Part shown: positions 34,546 to 46,374 of the stretch, in pieces
How the letters are laid out: each line of letters begins with the position of its first letter
Position numbering within the stretch: the stretch's first letter is position 1
Origin: Umbelopsis ramanniana AG
Taxonomy: Eukaryota > Mucoromycota > Umbelopsidomycetes > Umbelopsidales > Umbelopsidaceae
Assembly (NCBI RefSeq): GCF_025399195.1
Contig: NW_026252141.1
Location: 1 to 64,000 of the forward strand
Direction of reading: 5' to 3'
Length of the DNA: 64,000 nt
Notes under the pieces: model-generated
What the model was told of the DNA's origin: nothing
What the model saw: only the letters and a program-made list of their open reading frames with translations
The model's database searches: none
Program-made: the position numbers and the translations under genes

Positions 34546-37500
34546 CTATTTGCTGGCCGTGGTCTCGTCTTCCTTCAGCTTGTCTGCCCACACGTTCTCG
34601 GCTTGTTGAGGGTCGATGCCTTCGAAACAGATCTTGAACACATCGTCATAGTGGTCGACGGGAACGCCAGTCATACCTTCCTTGATGTGTTCGGGAAGGT
34701 CATCCCAGTCAGATTGGTTGTCCTTGGGGAACAAAACAGTGTTGACGTTGGATCGCTTGGCTGCAATGGTCTTCTCCTTAAGTCCGCCGATTTGCAACAC
34801 CTTTCCAGTGACGGTGAGTTCACCAGTCATAGCGATGTTAGGATTAATAGGGCGGTTCAAGGCCAATGAAATGAGGGCAGTGGCCATGGTCACACCGGCA
34901 CTAGGTCCATCCTTGGGTACAGCACCAGCCGGACAATGCAAATGAACTTGAGCCTTTTCAAAGAAAGCATTCTTGGGGAATTTGTTTGCTAAGAGAGACT
35001 TGGCAAACGTATAAGCAATAGTGCTTGACTCCTTCATGACATCACCAAGTTGTCCGGTCTTGGAAAGTTTAGGGGAGGACTTTGGAGTGAGAGGTGATTC
35101 AAGAACGGATTCAATATATAAAGATGAGCCGCCTGTTTAATGATGTCGCAAAATAATTGTTTAGAAAATGCGTGGCCATGATAATGTTTGAGCTGCAAGC
35201 AGCCGTCATTTAACTTACCAAGGCTGGTCCAAGCAAGACCCATGACAACACCTGGTGGTGTTTGGTCATATAGACGATCAGAGTGGAAGACTGGGGGTCC
35301 AACATAGTCTTTCAATGAGTCAGTGGTGATGTCAACTTGGATGGACTTGGGAATGTCAATAGGGTGACGTTCCTTGGACGTAATGTCTTCACCGGCTTCA
35401 TGGACTTCCTTATGGGGATCCAAGCTCTCTTCGCCGGGCTTCTCATGAACATTTTCAGCGCCTTCCTCAACACTGAAAGCCTTTGCGGTATCACCGGGTT
35501 GCTGTTGAAGATGGTCCTCGCCAATGTCCTTGACGATCTTCAAAGCGGCCTTGCGATATACTTTATCAATCTGCTTCTTCAAGTTACGAACACCACTTTC
35601 ACGGCAATAGTTCTTGATCAAGCTTTCAATGGCTTCCTTGGTCAAGTTGACATTGACATGCTCCAAACCAGCAGCTGTTTTGGCGGTGGGAGACAAGTAC
35701 TTCTCGGCAATTGCGACCTTTTCATCCGCAACATAACCAGAGAGTTGAATCACTTCCATACGGTCAAGAAGTGGGCCGGGAATAGTATCCAAAACATTGG
35801 CAGTACAAACAAACAAAACCTTGGACAGATCAACAGGGACATCCATGTAATGATCCAAGAAGCTGGAGTTCTGTTCGGGATCCAGAAGTTCGAGAAGAGC
35901 AGAAGATGGATCACCTTGATGACCCTTTCCAATTTTATCTACCTCATCAATTAAAACCAGAGGATTTTCTGTTTGAACCTTCTTGAGTGCTTGAATCACT
36001 TTACCGGGCATGGCTCCAACATAGGTTCTTCGGTGACCCTTGATTTCAGCCACGTCGCTTAATCCACCGACAGAGAATCGATAGAATTGGCGATCCAAAG
36101 CTCTGGCGATACTCTTACCAATGGAAGTTTTACCGACACCAGGGGGACCGACCAAACACAAGATCTTGCCTTCGACAGTACCGCGCAGTTTACCAACAGC
36201 AATGAATTCCAAGATACGATCCTTTACGTCTTGAAGTCCATAGTGATCTTCATCCAAGACAGTGACGGCGTGCTTGATGTTGTAGTTTTCCTGTGATCGC
36301 TGACCCCATGGAATTTGCGTAAGCCAATCCAGGTAGTTTCGAGTCACGTTGAATTCTGATGCAGCTGGCTCAAGATGGGCGAGCTTGTTGATTTCCTACA
36401 ACGAAAAGAAAGTCAGAAAAATAAATAAATTGAATTCCACCGCTTATCATCTCGTTCATTCCCAATTTACCTCGTCAAACACTTTCTTGACTGCCGCAGG
36501 CATGGCCAGTTTCTCGGCCTTTTCCTTGAAACCCTCTACAAGCTTATCTTTACCATCACTCTCGAGACCTAGCTCTTTCTTGATACCCTTGAGTTGTTCC
36601 ATAAGATAATATTCCCGCTGGCGTTTGGCAATCTTGCTCTCGACTTCCTTTGAAATCTTGTTTTGCAATTGGGCGTTCATGAGCTCCTTCTTCAATACCA
36701 ACAGAGCTTTCTGGAGACGTTCTTCAACAGAGAGACACTCCAAAACGTCCTGCAGTTCATTGGGTTCGCCAGCAGATACGGCAGCAGCAAAGTCGGCGAG
36801 CTTGGCCGGCTCTTCAAAAACATTGCCAGCGGATTGTGACATTGAAAAACTGGCAATTTGATCACGGAACAATGGGTTCAAGGAAGCGATATCCTTAAAT
36901 ACCGAAACAATTTCCGACGTGACAGCACGAATGACTTGGTCTTTCTTAGAATAAGGAACATCTTCCATGTTGTCAACGTTGACGAGTGAGACAGCGTAGT
37001 CCTTGGCTAAGAAAGACGTAGCATATTGTGCATGCTGTTCAGCGCTAGAAGTTGCAGCAGGGTCTTCGACAAAATCGGTCTTCTTGTTGACATCTGATTC
37101 AGGAGCTATCCACGTAGGTATCTTATGAGCAACACATCCATTTCTCAAAAAACAAAAACATTCTCTGCTTACCCTTGTCCTTCATGGTAGATTCCTTGCT
37201 ACTGGCCTTTTGAGATTTTTTCTCCGACTTTGGGACTTCCACAGGCTCTGTCAGCGGACCCTCATCCTTGACCACCGCAGCGGTAACCCCAGATCCGGCT
37301 GACTCATCCTTGGCCATGTCATGGCCTTGGTTAGGCTTACCCATGGGCAACAAATCGGTAATTCTAATTCTACGGTGTGGGTAAAGTACGGCGGTTAAGC
37401 CAGCATCTTCCTTGGAACCCTCTTTCGAACCTGAGCTGGCAGGGAACACGCTGGTAATTTGTGCAAACACACCGACACGATGAACTTGATTAAGGTCGGT

Positions 37501-38163
37501 AATGGTATCGATATCCAGTTCCTCATCCTTCAACAAAAATGCTCCCACGTACGGCTGACCTCGCTTGAGAAGTTCTTTGATAGCCGCCGTGACTTGAGGG
37601 TCCTTGATGACGACAGCCTTGTAGAAACCAGGGAACAAAGGTCGACGTGTGATAGGAAGTGCAAGCACTTGCGGATAGACCTCGGGAACGGAAGGTTTTT
37701 GCAATTGGTTGTCAATGACATTAAGAGCCTTTTGAATATTGTGTACAGGAGAGCCGCCGTCGCCATCACCGCCCCCTTTTCCATCACCTCCATTCGCAGC
37801 ACCGTTACCGTGGCCGTCGCCGCCACTGGAGGGAGGCTGGTCGGACCCATCGTTGTTGCTTTCGTTGGCACGCAATACCTCGGCGTTTGAGACTTTGGAG
37901 TGCTTAAAAGCTGCCGCAGAGGTGGAGGAGAAGGGTCGAATGGGTTGAAGGGCGACAAACACTGAACGCGAAGGGCTATTGCGTATAGACTGGGCAATGG
38001 CTTCACCACCCCACATGGTCAGACCGGATGCATGGTTCACTTGAGGCGTGGACGAAAATGATCGCGCAGGATTGGAAGCGCCAGTGATTTGATTCAGAAG
38101 CGATTGCTTTATGGAGGATCTTGGGATTGTCTTTGCGACATGCAGCAAGAATGACGAGCTCAT
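34546..38163 (-). CDS. PIM1: Mitochondrial Lon protease (PIM1)
   Basis: ATP-dependent serine protease of the mitochondrial matrix that degrades misfolded proteins and maintains mtDNA. Four exons, 38163-37173, 37105-36471, 36395-35219 and 35132-34546, give 1129 aa. The N-terminus ([17 protein letters not shown]) and the Arg-rich segment after it are a mitochondrial presequence. An Asp/Gly-rich low-complexity region near 37860-37740 precedes the LON substrate-binding domain ([14 protein letters not shown]). The AAA+ module has Walker [10 protein letters not shown] (~625) and Walker [13 protein letters not shown]. The protease domain holds the Ser-Lys dyad in [10 protein letters not shown] (~1008) and [11 protein letters not shown] (~1051). 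An insert rich in Glu, Asp and His sits between the AAA+ and protease parts (35530-35370). An in-frame ATG 36 bases upstream (38199) would spoil the presequence. Confidence 0.96.
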
Positions 38164-38317
38164 GTCGCAGGTAAATGAACGATTGCGTAAGCAGCCCATA
38201 AGAACAATCGGGTTTTGTCAGTTTCCATAGGCTGGGTTAGGGTTATATTTCAGTCACACACCTTGCTCCTCCACTTTGAACGAATCACTTCCTTTTGAAT
38301 CCACCATCTCATTAACC
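38164..38317. promoter_or_regulatory. Short bidirectional promoter LON / UBLCP1 with telomere-like repeat
   Basis: Only 154 bp separate the two start codons. It contains GGGTTAGGGTTA at 38234-38245, two telomere-type units back to back. In other fungi TTAGGG sites within promoters bind Tbf1-like factors; a role here is inference. Confidence 0.5.
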
Positions 38318-40179
38318 ATGACTATGGATCAACAGAATCTTTTATCCGTTCAAGCAGACGCTTCAGCTTTGTTACAACCAACCAATGAGAACAACAAGCG
38401 CGCCTTCCAAACTGACGGCGAAGGTCAGGAACATAGTCACAACAAGAAACGGCCAATGACCTTCATAGCATCGTGGCAAAAGAAAACCTATACCATGTCT
38501 TGCACTCCAGAAGAGACGGTTGAGCAATTGAAATTGAAGTTGCAAGGCTTGACCAATGTACGGCCTCAAAATATGAAGCTGTTGAACCTTGTGAAAGGCA
38601 AATTGCCTGTGAGTGGATATTGAACTGGATGCGAAAGCTGGTTGTCAATTGGCTCTGCTCTGACCTTTACGTTTTAGTCCGATGATACCTGTTTAGAATC
38701 TCTCAGTCTTCGCCGTAAACCAGGCTCTAATGCCGTGGAATTTCTGATGCTGGGAACAGCTGTAAGTAGACATACTATCCCCACGGAAACTGGCTGTCGG
38801 CTAATACCTTCATGATAGGACGCCAATATCTTCAAAGACCCAGATCAAGTTGACACGTTGCCAGATGTTCTGAATGGTAAGTACTTGGAAGCGATTCGTC
38901 AGCATAGCTATTACTAATGTTAGTGTTCATGGCAATGACCAGATCTGGAATATGACTATTTCCCATCCGATCATCCTACGCACTTGGATCAGGCCAAAGT
39001 TCAAAAGAAGTTGAAAGAGACTACTGAAAAGGTCAGGCAGGATGGAAACTGACAGTTTTTTACGATACTGAATATTGACATCTTGTTTTTTTTTTTGCTC
39101 TTCAGACGACGATCCGGCTGATCAATCCGTTAAGAGAAGGTATGGGTGTATGGATAGAAGAATGTCAAAAATAAGCCGTTCACTCATATCTTTTGGAAAC
39201 TACAATTTTAGGAAAGAAGCTTTTGGTCATGGATTTAGGTAAGCCTGCCTTCACGTTGAAACGGTGTATTCTCTGAAGAACACCTTGGTTTTTTTTTGAC
39301 TGACGTGATTGCCGCAGACTATACCCTGTTCGATTGTAAGTCACCAGCTAGTCATATCTCTGAACTGATGCGGCCGGGTATGCACAGTTATCTTGTGAGT
39401 GTTTTCAAACAGTTTTTCTTGCGGCTAAAAGTCAAAGCTGCCACAATGCCTGATGGATTCATCCCTTCCTATAGACGTCGGCATACGAGCATTATGATAT
39501 TGTTATTTGGAGTCAAACAAGGTAAGATTTTTGTCTCAGGCTCATAACACCCATTCTTTTCTTTTCTAAACCGATGTCTAGTTGGCGAACACTGGAAGCA
39601 AAGGTGACAGAGCTGGGCATTCTGGTAAGTACACACTGGATATCACGAGAAAGAAAGTTTGACAGTCCATCTAATCGCCTTGTCTGCTGCACAGTCTCAT
39701 CCAGATTACAAAATAGCATTTGGTGAGTGCGGTTCTATCTACAAAAATTATAAGCATCGCGGTATTAATGAATGTATTTCTCCCAGTCATGGACATATCG
39801 ACCATGATATCGGTTACAACATTGAAAGCAGACGGATCGGAATTCAAACATCAAGTCAAAGCGTTGGATATCATCTGGAGTAAATTCCCCCAGTTTTCTG
39901 CCAAAAACACCATCCACGTCGATGATTTGTCACGAAATTTTGCCTTGAATCCGAAATGTGGACTCAAGATATCTGCGTTCAAACACGCTCCAGTCAAACG
40001 GCTGACGGATAGGGAGCTCTATTACGTTGCGCGTTACTTGCTGTTGATAGTGAATGTGGACGACTTCACCATTTTGAACCACAAGGTAAAGTGTTGGGTC
40101 GTTGCTCTTGGTGGCCGCGATGTACTAAATCCACCTCTCTTGGCAGCGCTGGAGGAGCTATCCTGGTGTGCTAGAATGA
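38318..40179 (+). CDS. UBLCP1: Ubiquitin-like domain CTD phosphatase (UBLCP1)
   Basis: HAD-superfamily (FCP/SCP) phosphatase; the animal protein dephosphorylates nuclear proteasome subunit Rpt1 and RNA polymerase II CTD peptides. The N-terminal ubiquitin-like domain (FIASWQKKTYTMSC, then KLQGLTNVRPQNMKLLNL) is followed by a linker and the catalytic motif DLDYTLFD, which an intron splits after the second codon (39239). Further splices restore HSYLTSAYEHYDIVIWSQTS, then KVTELGIL, SHPDYKIAF and IHVDDLSRNFALNP, all typical of UBLCP1. The last exon ends RWRSYPGVLE at 40179. About ten exons. The start was taken as MTMDQQN. The gene is common in animals and plants and absent from yeast. Confidence 0.92.
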
Positions 40180-40547
40180 GACAGCGTTGCCTCAACCGAC
40201 ATACACGTATTACATAAAATGGCCACCCTTTGGCTTCATCCCCTCGCTACACTTGTATTTCCAATTCTGTCATGTTCTCCCATTTGCTAATCCATCACAC
40301 CACACCATACCGTTTCGTTGTTCATTTGTCCGAACACACACCCCATGTTTGATCCAGTCGAATGAAAAGGTGGTTTATTTACATTCGATCAATGAGAATA
40401 GCTGTGAAAATAAAAGAGTAAAAAACCCAGGATAAGATTTTGTACAATGGGTTTGTATGTAGAAAGAAAATAAGGAGAGATGTAGTACATGTGGTATAAA
40501 CAGTAATCAGGACATGTTAGAAAAGTGTGAGCAGCCGAGTGGCATGC
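40180..40547. other. Convergent 3' region UBLCP1 / TMEM184
   Basis: 368 bp between two stop codons. Holds 3' untranslated regions only; no gene seen. Confidence 0.6.
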
Positions 40548-42614
40548 TTAATCTTTGAACGGGTTGGCGTCAGAGCGGGGATCATTATCAGCGTAAGGGT
40601 TAAACACCTTTGGTTCTTTGGCATGTTGTGCTGGGCGTTCGTAAGGGTTGAAAACACTGGCAGTGGATGTGGGCACGGGTGAGCGATCGCGAGGGAACTG
40701 AGTTCTGGGGGGCATACTCAAAACATCGTGTTGCGCATGGGGAGTGTAAGCTTCTTCAAACTCAAACGCAGGTTGACCTCTTTGGATTTGCTGTTGTGGT
40801 GGTGCCGAAGGAGGAGGTGGAAGAGCATGTGCTGCATTTTCGTCGTCGAACGGAGATGTAGCGACAGCACTGTAGCGGCCGTGCGTCGGAGAAGGTGAGG
40901 ATCCAGTATGGGGGTAGGGCGAAGCAGGGTAGGCGTGTTGCTGTGGAGGGCTTTTGAACGGATTATCAATAGCACCCAATTCGCGAAGTCTAGTTCCTGA
41001 TTTTCCTTCTTCCTCAAACACCTTTGACTCTTGGTGCACACGCGGCATGGGGGGCAAGTCTTCCAAACTCACATCGGCCATGGGATCTTCGTAATAGGAG
41101 TAGTCGCGCTCTTCGTCCTTGGTATGAAAGTCTTTATTCAATGCCATGGAGCTTTCATCCCCCGCCATCTTCCGTCTTAACTTGAGTTCTTGTCGTTTCT
41201 TCGCTAGTCGTACAGTGCTTTGACCACATGTCATCAAACTGAGAATGAACTGTGGAATGAAGGCCAAGAAAGCGTCTACAAACGCCATGAAGAAGTTCAA
41301 ATGCTCGTCCTTGTGATCAAAATAGTCCTCTTCATCCATTCCGTAGTATTTCATCATCAACACGGCGTCGATGGCCATCACAAAGCAGACAATGATAGCT
41401 TCGTAACCGTTTTTAATCGCAGCGGCTGGCCAATACGTACCTCCATTGGCAGGAGGAACGTCCTTGATAACATGGAAGGTAGTCAAGGCAGAAAGCAAAA
41501 TGGTACCGAAGTAGAAGATGATCATGATCGGTCCTTTGACGCACCAGAACAAACCGTGGGCCTGGATGGCTCCTAATTTCCATTCGTTATGGTATACTGC
41601 GAGGTAAGTGAACAGCGCACCCAAAATCAAGGAAAGGCAAAAGAAATTGATGACGGTCAACCAGACATAGGCTCCTTTAGGACTAAAGGAATTGGGGCAA
41701 TAGTAGCCATGGAGTTCGGTCATAATGGATATGAAGGCCGAGATGATATTCCTAAGCACAGGTAGTAGTCAGAATGACATTCGATTGACCAACAAGTTCG
41801 ACGCAGACACTCACCATATTGGAAACTGAAAGACGCATATGTCCATAATGGTTGAAAAATGGAGACCCCATTTGGATTGGCTGTTCAAAGAGGTTTAAAA
41901 TGAGTGACCATGAAAAAAAAAAAACCGAAACAAGCGGAGCACTAAAACCGTACACAGTAATTGTTTTAAGACCAAGCACCTTGGTTGTCACCGCCTGCTT
42001 GGGCATGGAAGCGTTCTGGAGTCGATAGGGTTCCAAGTAAGCTTTGAGCAGTGCATACAGGTTGTAAACGGCAAACGATTCGAACAAGACGGCAAAGAAC
42101 ATGATGGTGGTGGACGCTCCATATTTGAGATACGACACCCTGAATAACAAGCAGGTACAAAATTAATGGCAAGGAGAGGAGCACAAGAAATTTTTCGAGA
42201 AAACTTGCCATGCCAACGTCGAATAAACTGCTGGATACGCTAATACTCGAACTTTATGCCGTTGAATACTCTTATTGTTGTAATGGGTCAGGTGGACCAT
42301 GATGGTGTGCACAGCCAGGATCCAAGTGATAACCACCAGCAATCCTGATCCTAACCACCCCCAGATATGCATGTTGGATCTAAAGTAAGTAGATCAGTCA
42401 GTAGGTGGAATGGAGTTGTCATGAGGGTAAAGCTTGGCGGGAACAGAGAAAACAAGACTTACGAAGGATCGAGAATCAACTCATTTAAACTAAAGGATGG
42501 GTTGCTAAAATGAAATGCTTTAGTACTATGTTTCTGTTCGAGCGGCAGGGTTCAAACGTACAATCCATCGTCTGCGAGACCTCCCTCAGTCGGGCATGTC
42601 ACATTGGCTTCCAT
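40548..42614 (-). CDS. TMEM184/DUF300 (OST-alpha-like) multi-pass membrane protein
   Basis: Member of the organic solute transporter alpha/TMEM184 family; fungal function unknown. Exon 1 (from 42614, MEANVTCPTEGG) is extracellular, followed by short exons and membrane helices (HIWGWLGSGLLVVITWILAV; YGASTTIMFFAVLFESFAVY). The large last exon (41751-40548) starts NIISAFISIMTELHGYYCP and carries four more helices including LSLILGALFTYLAVY and GPIMIIFYFGTILLSALTTF. A long cytosolic tail of about 200 residues holds NPF motifs at DNPFKSPP and the C-terminal ANPFKD, plus NPYER and NPYAD. The exon join around 41830-41990, which spans a 12-A run (41917-41928), is uncertain. The tail suggests endocytic adaptor binding (inference). 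Confidence 0.82.
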
Positions 42615-42752
42615 GATGCTCTAGCAAGAAAAGTGCGAGAGTGCCGAAGTTAGCCTGAGCCACATTTTCAGGAACCGCAATGTGTAGCGCCTTTTTAAAC
42701 TTTTTCTTTTAATTTTTTTTATAGGCAATTCTGTTACCAGGTAACTTCTAAA

Positions 42753-44567
42753 TTATTCAATAAATCGAACAGGAATCTTAAAGAATTGTCCTGCTTCTTT
42801 ATCACATTCGCCCTTCCTTCTTTCAGCAGCAGGAAGATCTCCTCCCCGAAGATTGGTCTACAAGAATGAATTAGTCGAAGCGGCGGAGAAGTCGGAGCGC
42901 GTGTTACGAGCATGGGCTCTCTTACCTGTAAAGAAGGGTGCAGGTACCTCGGGGCCTTAAGCTGATCGTCTCGAAGTTTTCTTGCCTTGATGTAATCTTC
43001 AAGACTCACCCTTTCATTTATCATCTTGTTGTTGCGCTTATGTGCCTCCAAGAACGTCACGAACGAATACTGCCAAAATCATCAGTCACGACTCCCAAAA
43101 ATAGACTTCCTGAGCCCCCCCCCACTGCCTCGTCTTACCGGTCGTTCACTGGGATAATCATGACCAACAAACACTCTTGTATCGTCCAACAACGTATCGT
43201 ATATCTTGTGAATACTCTGATACATCTGCTCGGCGCTTCCACCAGGGAAATCGCATCGTGCCGTACCAATATCGGGCTAACAAAAAAAGTGGAGTTTAAT
43301 GAGGGCTGCTAAATTTTCCAGAAATTCTTAATGCCAAGAGTGCTTTTATCGGTCCGCATAACTCACCATGAACAAAGTATCACCCGCAAAGAGCGCGTCG
43401 CCTATTAACCAGCTCATGCATGCTGGTGTATGACCTGGCGTAGCAATGGCCTTACAACGGATATCATTTCCTAGGGTCCATTCTGTTGCATCGCCTATCA
43501 GTTGAGAAAATTGCTCTCCAGTGGTAGGTAGATCTCTTGGTTCAAAATTATACTTGTCACGAAATACTGACTGCACCTTGGTGACGTTATGACCAATCAG
43601 CAAGGGTGGCTGTGCCAAGGCAAAAGGCTCTGGTCAATAGCGTAGAGGAACAACCCCAGCTGCAGACAAGCTTACCTTGTTGGTCAAATGCTGGTGAAGA
43701 TACTTTCCTGCTGAAAGATGATCCTAAACCAAATGGGTTAGGCGAAGGGAAACACGACGGGTGCAAAAATGGGTAAAAGTCACTTTACAGCATGCACATG
43801 GGTGTCAATAATTTTCGTGACATTTAAATGGTATTTTTGAACAAATTCAATTAATTGTTTGGCCGTGTCTGCCTTGACCGTGCCGGAAAATGGATCATAG
43901 TCAAGGACAGGGTCAATCAAAATGGTTTCGCGAGTGTCTACGAATGTTCACCAAAGGGATTAAAACAGGATGATGTGAGTACTCAGTGTATGCTTCTTAC
44001 CTTCATCCGTCACAATGTACTGAGCTGTATCGGTGGCATTGTCGAGGATAGTGTGGACGGTAGGGGAATGGTTTTTTTTAAATGGTTGAAGGGGATACTC
44101 TGCTTTCCAAGCGGTCAAGCCTCCTTCTAAATTATAGACGTTGGTAAAGCCTGCCTCAAGCGCTTTGGTGGCTGCCATATGACTTCGGCGACCTGAAGCA
44201 CATTGAAACACAAGCTGGTCCGCCCATGTTAGTAACGAAACCCCAGCGAAGACGCATTGTTCTAACCTAGTTGTACCTTTCTGTCTTTGGGAAAATCAGC
44301 CAACAAACGATGAGGATCTTCGATCAAGTGCGGTAAAGGGATATTAACAGAATACTTGATTTTGCCCGAGTCTTCGATTTCTTGTCTATTTCGAACTTCT
44401 ATCACTGTGACGGACTTGCAAAATGCGTCGTGCTCAATTTGCTGGTCGAGCTGCTCTTTCAACTGCGAGCATGTAATGGGCATGACCGAGTAGTTGACTC
44501 TGCTATGCACCATTCGTAACATGCCTGGTTTATGCCGGGTAAGGCACGCTGACCACATGCTTTTCAT
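42753..44567 (-). CDS. Rhodanese-persulfide dioxygenase (ETHE1-like) fusion
   Basis: Probable mitochondrial sulfide-oxidation enzyme: a rhodanese domain followed in the same polypeptide by a metallo-beta-lactamase-fold persulfide dioxygenase. The N-terminus is basic and presequence-like. The rhodanese part has VIEVRNRQEIEDSG and the active-site loop CASGRRS (C-X4-R). It continues in one exon into the MBL domain (ILDNATDTAQYIV), then ETILIDPVLDYDPFSG, the metal motif HVHADHLS, ATPGHTPACMSW, GDALFAGDTLFM and VFVGHDYP. It ends KIPVRFIE at 42753. ETHE1 oxidises glutathione persulfide to sulfite; rhodanese transfers sulfane sulfur, so the two steps are coupled here. Bacterial fusions I know have the dioxygenase first. 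The start was taken as MKSMWSACL; other ATGs follow shortly. Confidence 0.85.
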
Positions 44568-44699
44568 GGTGGGAGAATGACAAGGGAATGGCAAACAGCG
44601 AGGTTTTACATTTTCTCAGTGAGCTCAAATGTTGGACTGCTTTTGCCTGCGTGAGTCAACACTCGGGGACCATGAATGCCCGACGCTACGCCATTTCTT

Positions 44700-46374
44700 T
44701 TAATAATAAACGCTGCGAGTTCTATGAGTGGGGATGTCTACAGTGCCTTGGATCTCTTTGGCATAATCCCAAATGTAAAAATCTAGTAAAATAGCATTCA
44801 CTTTCATATCGGAATTTTGCTCGTCTATCATATGCTGGATACGTTGTCGGAGCAATTCCACAGCCCAGATGGAGTTTCCCCGGATTTCCACCTCTTCACT
44901 GCAACCGGAAGGAAAGTTTTGATGGTCTCTGAGTTTTTGAATGAGGTCTTTGGAATACTCCAGGCAGCCTAGATGATACAATGCCTATGTACAGGGTCAG
45001 TCAGCACAACGTAAAATAAATGTGGCGTGATATTCTCCAACCCACCTGTGGCACTCTGCAGATTCCGCCAAACAGCAGTAGGGGTAAATGAAATGATCGC
45101 ATACCCTTTACAATAGTGTGTATTTCGTTTACCTGTAATCTGCAAACATGGTTATTTGATCGATATCCTCGAAATACCCCAGCCCTTGACCGTCGAAGCA
45201 AGCCCTGTAAATTCATGTATGTATGGCTGAGTCACAGTCGTGAATGCAGTTTGGCTTAAGACACAACCTACCAAATGTCCGCTATGAGAATCTGCGCTCG
45301 CTTAAATATTTGCACTAAAGTCCATGGTTAGAATGGCCTGTAGGTCAACGAGAAATCGAGAGCAGGTTTGGAAACATTACCTTTTCGAAGATGGAAGGTG
45401 TGTTCGTCGTTGAAAGATTTAAAATGTCGGGTAATAATTTGTAATAATTTCATGGCCGAGCCATTGGCTTCCTTGATGCAATTGATAAAAGTGCCATCAT
45501 AGTACTGGTTTCATCCGGAATCATTAGCCAACGCATGAAGTATATCATCCCTTGAATGACGCTCACCTTCAACAAGGCACCACCATCTTCTCTCATAACC
45601 CTAATCCTCTCCTTGACCATAGGCATTTGCTCTTCCGTATCCGATCGAAACACATGCAACAGCACATCGTCTGAAGCGTCCTTTGCCCACCATTGTGGCT
45701 TAAGAATGGGGTATCCTTCCTGACACGCTAAACACCAATGCGGTCAGAGGTGGGTTCTGTATGAAAGAAAATAGCCAATAGATGCAGTATCAAAGATTTA
45801 CCTCGATTGATGCAAGCGCATAATGCCCAGTAGCCAGTGTACTTGACGCCTTGGTACTCTACGGCATATCGAGCGGGATTTGGCACGGACTTGTCGTCAG
45901 GGTCACGCTCACTCCAGAACGAGAAATTCAGCAGATCAACCAGGAAAATCCTATCCACCGTGCAAAATTTAGAAGGAAGTCAGCAGAAGGCTCGTCGAGA
46001 CATACTTGATAAAATCCCCATTTTCCCTACCAGTTAATGGCGCTTTCGTTGGCAACTTTAGGGTTAAGTGGGTGCATCTTCCATGTTTTCGTACTGTACT
46101 CGCGTGTCTTCATATTTTCAAAAACCTAGTAGTAGAAGGGTTGTTTAGAGTGGAAGAAAGAGATTCAAGGTGATCTGTCAACGCACGCACGTACCACTTT
46201 GGCGGCTGACTCGATGCCTGACGAAGGAATGAAGACATGCTGTGAATTCTGTTAAAGGGAGGGAAGGTATCAGCCTCTCTGCGTGAGAATTGGACTTTGC
46301 ATGCGGGAAATTGCTGCTACCTCGTGAATGAAATCTGCGCTTGTCAAGACTTGACCGAGATCCTGGTTGTGCAT
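44700..46374 (-). CDS. QNG1: Queuosine salvage protein (DUF2419, QNG1)
   Basis: Nucleosidase that releases queuine from queuosine 5'-phosphate so that eukaryotes can re-use it for tRNA wobble modification; cytosolic. The first coding exon starts at 46374 (MHNQDLGQV), followed by NSQHVFIPSSGIESAAKV, then NWIFLVDLLNFSFWSE, the family landmark TGYWALCACINR, PVVKERIRVMREDG-like helices and FRGYRSNNHVCRLQV. The end is highly characteristic: LPSGC-type FPSGCSEEVEIRGNSIWAVE, AILLDFYIWDYAKE and DIPTHRTRSVYY. About eight exons. The same frame stays open upstream of 46374 through a poly-Lys stretch, but no family resemblance is found there. S. cerevisiae lacks the gene. Confidence 0.9.
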
